Origin: Piper betle
Lineage: Eukaryota > Streptophyta > Magnoliopsida > Piperales > Piperaceae
Assembly (NCBI GenBank): GCA_033002965.1
Contig: JAURVB010012325.1
Coordinates: 47,501 to 111,500, forward strand
Length of the DNA stretch: 64,000 bases
Direction of reading: 5' to 3'
Shown: piece by piece, positions 56,701 through 64,000 of the stretch
Position numbering within the stretch: position 1 is the stretch's first letter
Layout: every line of letters begins with the position of its first letter
Notes under the pieces: model-generated
Told to the model about the DNA's origin: nothing
The model's input: only the letters and a program-made list of their open reading frames with translations
Databases searched by the model: none
Made by a program: the position numbers and the translations under genes

Positions 56701-57807
56701 AGTAAGTGTAGCTGATGTCAGGTTTCTCTTCTGGAAATATTGGATCAATGGCTATGATTGCTGTTCAGGTCGATTTATTTTTTGTATATATGTTTTAAGG
56801 TTAGTTTTTTCCTGCATTATGATTTTAGTTTTATTGACTCAGTTTTTGACAGATTGCGCAATTTGCAGATTCCTATGACTACTGTGGGAGTGCTACTGAT
56901 GGACAAATCTGGAAGAAGGCCATTACTAATGGTGCATTTCCCAGATAAATATGTCTAATCATGTTTCTTTTTTCACAACCTGTATAAACAGAAATTAAAT
57001 AGTTTGTACTGTATCAGGTTTCTGCTGCAGGAACATGCTTGGGTTGCTTCTTGACTGCAATGTCATTTGTTTCTCGGGTTCAGTATCACTCACCAATGCA
57101 TACTCACTCTTCAATCCACTTACCTCCATTGAGATCCATAGGTTAATTTTTTTGTTTGTTATTTATCTCTGAGCAGGACCATGATGCAGGGAAGATGTTG
57201 ACGCTTGGTCTAGCCCTTTCAGGCGTGCTGGTAGTCGATTAGTATTTTTTTGCTTCATTGGTGTTAACAATTTTTCTCATTAGCTAAGCAACCCTTTTCC
57301 TGCTTTATTTTATTTTTCACTTTATGTTTTTTGGTATTAGATCTTTACAGGATCTTTCTCCTTGGGCATGGGAGGCATACCTTGGGTTATAATGTCTGAG
57401 GTAATTTCACTTCTTGCAAGATATTAGACACTTATTAAAACAACTTGTCAAGGAGTTTTCATGAGTTGAAAGATTATCAGATATTCCCAATAAACGTGAA
57501 AGGCTCTGCTGGAAGCCTAGTGACTCTTGTTAGCTGGCTTGGATCTTGGATTATCTCATACAGTTTCAATTTTCTCATGGCTTGGAGCTCGTCAGGTAAG
57601 TACTCCAATGACCCTATAAAGAACAATGTCTTACATCTAATTCGGTGTTTTGGGATGAGTATAACTGAGAAACTGGCAAATTTTGCAGGTACATTTTTAC
57701 TTTTTGCAAGTTTATGTGGCCTGACTGTTCTTTTTGTTGCAAAGTTGGTTCCGGAAACGAAGGGTAGAACGTTGGAAGAAATACAGGCCTCAATGAGGAT
57801 TATGTGA
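53785..57807 (+). CDS. ERDL: ERD6-like sugar transporter (MFS), intact
   Basis: A monosaccharide:H+ carrier of the plant ERD6-like group, typically tonoplast-located and exporting glucose from the vacuole. Exons: 53785-53922, 54037-54099, 54690-54779, 54877-54936, 55073-55138, 55264-55329, 55407-55482, 55753-55817, 55893-55985, 56060-56140, 56234-56318, 56719-56768, 56869-56931, 57018-57077, 57177-57230, 57341-57400, 57481-57595, 57689-57807. All phases join to 467 residues with no stop. Twelve membrane segments are expected. MFS hallmarks seen: GYSSPAQ after helix 1, DYLGRR in loop 2-3, VPVYIAEI in helix 4, PESPRWL after helix 6, [14 protein letters not shown] in helix 7, DKSGRR in loop 8-9, [15 protein letters not shown] in helix 10 and [12 protein letters not shown] at the end. 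An LL motif (VPLLHKH) is present in the N-terminal tail. The start is the first in-frame ATG, with family-like length. Closest to the ERD6-like 5/16 type by memory of motifs; the paralogue is not certain. Confidence 0.95.
54190..54487 (+). pseudogene. Decayed tandem copy of transporter exon 3 and its intron
   Basis: In intron 2 the segment 54190-54487 repeats 54488-54765 in order: TATTGCTTTGTG(T/C)GCTATTTTAG, CACTGATGAGG(G/A)GCCGTT, AAATTCTTGATTTTTT, TAGTAATTTA and GATTTTGGCTCAAT(G/A)...TTGACGATTGGAGCTATGGTAGGC-like. The first copy of the exon lacks a TTTAG acceptor, has TGA-rich sequence instead of the YAVFG start, and loses similarity after GGTAGGC, so it is a dead exon. Confidence 0.85.
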
Positions 57808-59860
57808 GTTTCCAAGTCTAATACTTCTCAGTTACACAATTTGTGTTGATCACTATCTGGAAACTACTTTGAAACTAAACTGAGAAAGCACTTTTCTGCC
57901 AAATACTTGTAGATTTCTATTTTCTATGAACCATGCTATTATGCTGCTAAGCCTTTGATTTCTGAAATCCTAAATAGAAGAAAATTCATATGGAATAAAA
58001 CAACTGAAAGGTCTGCCTGATGAAGTGAGTGCTTGACAAATTATGCACAATTTCATTTTTCACTATTTTGATCTCTCTTTAGTCCTAAACAGCAAGCAAA
58101 ACAATTCATATTCTTCATCTCTCTTTAATTTGAAAGATGCATTTTTGCATTTATAACTGCTACCTTCCTCTTTTGATGAAGTTCTACTATAAAGTATAAT
58201 CAATTTGTCAAAAAAGAAAACTAAAAATTGGAGTGGTTGGATAAGGGGCTCTAGCGTAGCCCGCGTATCATATATTCTTATCTTTATTTTCCCAAACCAA
58301 ATTTTCCATTTTCATATATATATCAAAAAAGTACAATATCCGTCGAATTTCTTTTGGTTTGTGACAATTATTGCGCACAATAAAAAAAAATGAAAATCAA
58401 CTGCAATGTTTAGTTGTTGCATCCACTCCCAAATGAGAATGCCAATGATAAGTTTGAAATATTTGTGATGACTAAGTTCTTGCACATAAGAAGCTCATTA
58501 GGTCTCGCTATCCTTATTAGTTTTAAGCCGAAAAAATGCATAAGAGTAATTACATGTCAAAATAAAAACAATAAGTAAACATAACTCAAGCTTATCTGAA
58601 ATTTATAAACACTTCCATTTCCAACCCTAAATAGACTAAAAACATTTGAAGAGCAACTGGAAGATTTGAAGAGTAAGGAGGCTCTGTTCAGAGGTTTTGA
58701 ATTTGTCCCCATCTTGTTCTTGAATGTTTGTGTGAATACCCCTGCAAACAAAAAGAACATCGCCACCACTTTGTGCAGTGAATTTTGATACAATTATATT
58801 TTTATTGGCTTTTCTTGCTTATTTATTTGAGGTGTCGGTAAACGTCTATGTTGGTTTTGCTTTGCAGCCCTTTTTTCAATAATTTTTACTTCCTATATTT
58901 AAAACATATATTTTTATTCTAGTTTTGTAACTAAGAATGTGTTTGCTGACTTAAGAATTCGTTTGAACATGTGATTACAAATGAAAAAATTTTTACATTT
59001 GCATAATTTACATTATGCGGCTTTTAGCTAAAATGTATATTTTAATTACTCATATTTTTGTACCCAAGAAAATGTTTGCTTACATTTAAATATAAATAGT
59101 TTGTTAAACATGTGTTTACAAAGACTTCTTTATTTATTGGAAGTTATTTGCTATATAAGATTTGAGGATGCAGCGCAAACATAGAAATTGGACTTTGCAG
59201 ATGCACTAATTAGTGGTGGAGTTGAAGTTCCCGAAACACTCTATTTTGTTTTAAACTTAATTATATATATCAGGTATTCAAGGTTATATACCGTGATTAC
59301 CTCATAATGTTTTTCTTTGTGAACCAAATTTTGTACGATTTATGCAAGACCAAATATCAATTAAAAATATATAATTGTATTAGAACATAGTTTTAAGGGA
59401 TACAAGTTGAATTAACTTTCCTTTTTTACTTCACTTTTCAAGCAACCAATAATTATTCTGTTCCAATAATAGCTACAATTTTGGTAATTAAAAATATGAT
59501 AATGAAAGGAGAATATTATTAAAATATTATTAAAAGTAATAGTAATAATAATATATCAATGTAGAAATTTTACCATTATTAATCTTACTTTCATACTTGT
59601 CTTTATAAAATTTAAATTATTTATAACAATATCAATTTTTTTAGTCATTTTTGTATAAATACATTTTATAAAGATAAAATTTTTAATAGTGCACAATATT
59701 TGTTACCCACTAATAATTTTATGATAAGTTGGAGACTATGAATTAAAATATAGAGCGTAGAATTGTTCATTTTATTCTTAAAACACTATCTTATAAGATT
59801 TATAAAACTACAAAAAATTATAAGACTATGGAAAAATTCAATATATATATATATAGAGAG
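57808..59860. other. Transporter 3' flank and AT-rich spacer
   Basis: Probable 3' UTR, then AT-rich DNA. No further gene or recognisable element seen. Confidence 0.6.
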
Positions 59861-59929
59861 ATGCACTTAACCTGTTTTATATTGATTGTTTATTTTTATA
59901 AGAAGGTATTTCATTTTAGGTTGAATAGA

Positions 59930-60330
59930 TAAATGATAGGATTTATACACTTTTAAATTAATAATGTGTTAAATTATGTGGTGAAACATTTTTTTAATTA
60001 TTGATTACATAGGGATTTTCTTTCATTTAGAAATGCAAAGAAGATTCACTACTTAGTGATTTAATGTTTAGCAATATAAATTCCCATATTCAAAAAGAAA
60101 ATGGGATCTAATTCTAGATTTACCTTAGAGATAAATAATGGGATTTATATACTTTTAATTTAATAATGTGTTAGATTATGTGGTGAAATATTTTTTCAAT
60201 TATTGATTATGTAGGGAATTCTTTCGTTTTGAAATGCGAAGAAAATTCAAATTTAATTTTTATCAATATGAATTCTACTATTCAAAAAGAAAATGGGACC
60301 TAAATCTGGATTTTCCTTTAGAGGCATTGG
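59930..60330. repeat. Tandem duplication of a ~190-bp AT-rich unit
   Basis: 59935-60115 and 60135-60320 share GGGATTTATA, TAATAATGTGTTA(G/A)ATTATGTGGTGAAA, ATTATTGATTA, TAGGGA, GAAATGC(A/G)AAGAA and AAAAAGAAAATGGGA in the same order. Non-coding. Confidence 0.8.
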
Positions 60331-60720
60331 GAAAGAATGAGCTTAATATTATACCCAACTTAATTCTAGTTAATTTTCTACCCAATATATATTTTTTTAC
60401 GTAAAAATATTTTAATATCAAAGATGATTTATAATGTGCGTAAGAAAAATCATACCTATTACTTATAGGACATTTTGTGTATTAATCTATCTTATTTATT
60501 TATTGCAACAAATTTCTTTTAAACCTAGAAAATTTTGAGAATTATATTTTTAGTCTTTGTATTTCTTAGCTTAATTATTAGTATTTATGGTTTATAGAGT
60601 CATTTATTGGCCCAAAAAGGCAAAGTGTAATTTATTTTATTACTGTTGTTTGCTTTATTCTTATAATTTGCAAGTTCTCAAATCCTAATTCATTAGTTTT
60701 TTCTTTTGTTTGATAAGTTT
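60331..60720. other. AT-rich spacer
   Basis: No feature seen. Confidence 0.5.
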
Positions 60721-60925
60721 GCATTTAAATTTGAAGCTGACAAAGTATCAATTCATCATTAAATAAAATAAACTATTTTAGTGTAAATTCATCATTAACT
60801 AAAATAAACTATTTACGATGCTTTTAAATTTGAAGCTGTCAAAGTATCAATTAATCATTAAATAAAACAAATTATTTTAGTATAAATTCATCATTAACTA
60901 AAATGAACTATTTACCATACTGTTA
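60721..60925. repeat. Tandem duplication of a ~105-bp unit
   Basis: TTTAAATTTGAAGCTG and CAAAGTATCAATT, then ATCATTAAATAAAA, then TTCATCATTAACTAAAAT occur twice (60724-60822 and 60825-60922); within each unit ATCATTAA(A/C) is itself repeated. Confidence 0.85.
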
Positions 60926-62831
60926 GTGTTGTCACATGAATAAGTGGAATTAAGAGTTTAGTTGGGATATTTTTTATTTTATTCACCAGAAATTTTAATG
61001 GACTATAAACAGTAGTGGGCCAAATTGCCTTAGTTATAGTAATGACCAAATTTTAATGGGCTTAATTATTATCCATGACACTAATGGCTTACTTATAGTA
61101 ATTTAATTTTTAAAAAAACTAGATGAGTAAATTTGCTAACTTACAACAACCATTATAAGCATATTTTCTACATTTTATTTACCTTTGAGTTTGAAATTTC
61201 AATTGTCACATGATAAGATAAAGAGTTCTATTTGAATTAAAGATTTATAATTTAATTAAGTATATTGTTTTACTTCAACTAAAAGTCCTCTTTTATTCAT
61301 TTATTTATATCTACCTAATTAAGAGTTCTTTTTTTAGTAAGTGTGGGGAATCCATGGTGTACGATCCAGCTTGAGTTATGTTTTTCTTAATTTTATTAGC
61401 ACTAACTTGCTTACATATTCTTACTTTTATAATTATTATATTTTGAGAAACATATTTATATAAAAAATATTTGTTACATTTTTAAAATAATTGTTTGCAT
61501 AAATTTTTAAAACATACTCTTGAGTAGATATTTCTATGTTGTTTATTGATCTTTTAAAAATCTTATTACAATTAAATTAAAATTTAAAAGCTACTATCAA
61601 TTGATATTTTCACATGAAAAGGTAAAATGTGAAATAGTAAGAAGCACAAGGATTTTGCTAATAAAAATGGTAAAATTGTATAAGAACAAGAGAGATGTGG
61701 TAATTTTGATGAGTTAATAAAAGACTACGACAAATTATAGCGAGGTTTATTTTGTTATAGTTTAATAACACACACACACACATATTACATGCTAGTTAGT
61801 TGCAGTGATTTTGCCCTAAAAGCGGAACACCACAAAGAAATTGTTATGCATTACATTATTTTAAAACACATTTTGAAGAATTTCTTAAAATATTTTTGAT
61901 TTTGAGGTCAATTTTCTTAGATATAGTTATTTAAAAAGCATGGTAGATTGCCAAGAAGTGTGGGGCATGGGTTTGTCGCATATCAATTTAAAATTACAAT
62001 TTAAAGTAATTAGCCATAAATTTATAAAGTTGGTTTGGTGAAAAGTCATTTTTTGTGTAGTGATTTAAAAAATTCTTATAACCAGTGATTTAAGTTTGCT
62101 GAATTTAGCTCAATGTACATGACAGAAAATACAGAAGATTAGAGTATGACAAAGAAAAAAATTAGTTCCTACTCTCTTCCTTGCAATTTATAATTAATAA
62201 TAAGTACTTTAATTTACCACATTAAAAACTTATAGAGTTTATATGTTGCCTAACTTACGGATGCTCCTCGGATGTCCTTCAGTGTTATTTCTTCAATATA
62301 CAAGTAAGTATCTATCCAATGCGTCTCAATTGTATATTTAAAATAGTTAATCTAAATTGAAGATTTATAAGTACAATACTCCCCATTATTATATAAGATT
62401 TTATTTCAATAAATATTAGAGCCGTTTATATACATTTTGGATAGCTTATATAAGGTACACATTTTATTTTGTGTAATTTATTGAGTTCCACCATTCAAAA
62501 ATTACATAGATAAAATGGTAATTATAAAATTTTAACAAAATCTAATGTTTCTAACTCTTTTATCTTAATTATCAAAATAATTATAATAAAAAATATTTTC
62601 AAAATATCTATTAACTGTTGCATCTTTAAAAAATTTAAAAATATGTGATAATGATATTAAAAAAAAGACAAAATTTTATTTACCTCTACTTATACACTAT
62701 ACTTTTAAATATATATATTATTTTGTGAAACATACTAAAAAATGTTCAACTTCATTATGTAAGTCATATAAGATATATAGGCAAAACTCATATAATTTTT
62801 TCCTTAAATATTAATGTGGGACTTAATTATT
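60926..62831. other. AT-rich spacer
   Basis: No gene found. A short (AC)n tract lies at 61769-61781. The rest is AT-rich with no assignable element. Confidence 0.5.
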
Positions 62832-62851
62832 ATTATATATATATATATATA
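62832..62851. repeat. (TA)n tract, left border
   Basis: Pure TA run immediately left of the hairpin-ended element. Confidence 0.9.
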
Positions 62852-63713
62852 GGAAATAAAACTTCTGTGCTTGAGCACAGGCAGCTTGCCTGTGCTCAAG
62901 TTTGATCTTGGCCGTTGGATTAGCATCCAACGGCCAAGATCAAAAAACAACATAGGGGTGGTCGCCAACGGCGACAGCTAGGGGGGGGCGCGGCCGCGAC
63001 AGGGGACGGGGGTGGTCCGGGGGCGTGGCGCGGCGGGGTGGCGGGCAGGGGCCGAGGGGGGTGCGGCCGCGGCGGGGTGGCAGGCAGCGGGCCGAGGGGG
63101 GTGCGGCGCGGCGGGGTGGCAGGCGGGGCCAAGGGGGGCACGGCGCGGCGGGTCGGCGGGCGGGGGACGCGGCGCGGCGGGGTGGCGGGCGGGGGCGTGG
63201 GCTCGGTGGGGTGGCGGGCGGGGGACGGGGCAGGGTGGCGGGCGGGGGACGGGGCGGGGTGGCGGGCGGGGGACGGGGCGAGGGTGGCGGGCGGGGGACG
63301 GGCCAGGGTGGCGGGCGGGGGACGGCGCAGGGGGTGGGGCGGGCGGGGGACGGGGCGAGGGTGGCGGGCGGGGGACGGGGCGGGGTGGCGGGCGGGGGAC
63401 GGGGCAGGGTGGCGGGCGGGGCGCGGCGGGGTGGCGGGGCGGCAGGCCGGCTGGGGAAGAGGCGAGGCGGCTAGATCCGCCGCCCCGCCGCCGGTGTTGG
63501 GGGGGGACAGGGTCGCCGCCCAGTCGGCCGGGGGCGGCGACGGGCCGGGCAGGGGTCGCGTTGGCCGGGGTGGCGGCGACGCGTCGGCGGCGGCGGCGGC
63601 GACTCGGGTGCCGGCGGCGGCGCTTTTTTCATCCAACCATTGGATTGAATCCAACGGTTGGATGGCTCAAGCACAGGCAGCTTGCCTGTGCTTGAGCACA
63701 GTAAATGCATGCT
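62852..63713. mobile_element. (TA)n-flanked element with double terminal hairpins
   Basis: Left end: hairpin 1 (62870-62900, 14-bp perfect stem, loop GCT), then hairpin 2 (62904-62941, 17-bp perfect stem, loop TAGC). Right end, in mirror order: hairpin 2' (63631-63663, nearly perfect) and hairpin 1' (63665-63697, 15-bp perfect stem, same GCT loop). The hairpin cores are CTTGAGCACAGGCA and GGCCGTTGGAT. The interior is an extremely GC-rich minisatellite in strong contrast to the AT-rich surroundings. (TA)n borders on both sides recall elements that target TA microsatellites, such as the Micron family of rice; assignment to that family is only an analogy. No transposase gene. Confidence 0.7.
63025..63445. 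repeat. GC-rich minisatellite, ~22-26-bp units
   Basis: Units built on GGTGGCGGGCGGGGGACGGG recur at least ten times from about 63171 to 63420, with looser, longer units (CGCGGCGGGGTGGC) before 63171. Long ORFs in all frames of both strands here come from base composition and are not called genes. G-runs make G-quadruplex formation on the + strand plausible. Confidence 0.9.
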
Positions 63714-63748
<35 letters not shown>

Positions 63749-63764
63749 TATAAATATATATATA
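63714..63764. repeat. (TA)n tract shared by two elements
   Basis: An about 50-bp near-pure TA run separates the right end of the first hairpin element from the left end of the next one. Confidence 0.9.
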
Positions 63765-64000
63765 CAAAAATGCTACAGTGCGCTGCAATCTTTTTGCGCC
63801 CGTGGGCCGTTGGATGAAAATCCAATGGCCCACGGGCCTCAAACCAGAGTTGCACCCGTCCGACCCGCTTAACCCGTCCGACCCGCCCGAACCCGCCGCC
63901 CGCCCGACCGCCGCCGACCCGACAGCGCCGCCAGCCCGCCGCCCTGCGACCGACCCTCCCCGCCGCGGCTTCCCTGGCAAGCGCCGCCCGCGGCCCTGCT
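63765..64000. mobile_element. Second hairpin-ended element, cut by window end
   Basis: Directly after the (TA)n tract comes GCTACAGTGCGCTGC, a T5 run, and a hairpin at 63798-63837 with 18-bp arms (one mismatch) and loop GAAA, whose arm ends in GGCCGTTGGAT. GC-rich CCGACCCGC-repeating sequence follows to the window end. The plan (TA)n, short GC-containing word, T-run, GGCCGTTGGAT hairpin, GC-rich interior matches the preceding element although most bases differ. Confidence 0.6.

Noticed and set aside
63025..63445. CRISPR-like regular repeat
   Set aside because: The units are contiguous minisatellite copies without unique spacers, in a plant genome.
62920..63980. ORFs of 149-244 codons on both strands
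   Set aside because: Created by the GC-rich minisatellite lacking AT-rich stop codons; products are Gly/Arg or Pro/Ala repeats with no domain.

Overview
This is nuclear DNA of a flowering plant. Genes are split into many short exons with GT-AG (occasionally GC-AG) introns, they encode plant-specific families (BONZAI copine, plastid DXS, ERD6-like sugar carrier), and they sit in AT-rich, repeat-laden spacers with a Ty1/copia element, a TRIM, LTR-like repeats and hairpin elements. It is clearly an angiosperm. The species, and monocot versus magnoliid versus eudicot, cannot be settled by eye. There is no operon, CRISPR array, rRNA or tRNA gene.

Layout. (1) 1115-9451 (+): 15 of probably 16 exons of a BONZAI/copine gene, 5'-truncated by the window edge, with a degenerate ~170-bp repeat in its first intron and a MITE-like insertion in its largest intron. 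(2) 9452-12506: 3' flank with a fold-back repeat. (3) 12507-15442 (+) and 15529-18742 (-): two ~3-kb non-coding LTR-like elements lying tail to tail; the second has a perfect 5-bp target duplication. (4) 20745-24480: a decayed duplicate of the 3' half of the BONZAI gene and its downstream flank. (5) 25904-35672 (+): a 10-exon DXS gene (DXS2-like N-terminus) with a 6.15-kb antisense copia element in intron 5 and a one-base frameshift in exon 6. (6) 36551-42670: a ~6.1-kb interval with inverted ends, flanked by (TA)n, holding another LTR-like element and two large tandem palindromes. (7) 44854-46799 (+): an 8-exon alpha/beta-hydrolase (lipase-like) gene with a one-base frame break in exon 1. (8) 47709-48513 (-): convergent 3' remnant of an aldo/keto reductase, broken by a stop, a deletion and a GC-rich repeat insertion. 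(9) 52115-53483: a TRIM-type element complex with internal ~60-90-bp repeats. (10) 53785-57807 (+): an intact 18-exon ERD6-like monosaccharide transporter, with a decayed tandem copy of exon 3 in intron 2. (11) 57808-62830: AT-rich spacer with two small tandem duplications. (12) 62852-64000: a GC-rich element whose two ends each carry two perfect or near-perfect hairpins, inserted in (TA)n, followed by the start of a second element of similar design.

The four recognisable full-length or near full-length genes are unrelated in function (membrane/defence copine, plastid isoprenoid synthesis, lipid hydrolysis, sugar transport), so their neighbourhood implies no shared pathway. Two of them (DXS and the lipase) each need exactly one missing base to read through; this could be real pseudogenisation or a consensus indel in the assembly. 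The most unusual signal is the set of (TA)n-flanked elements with tandem terminal hairpins and a shared CCGTTGGAT-like core.
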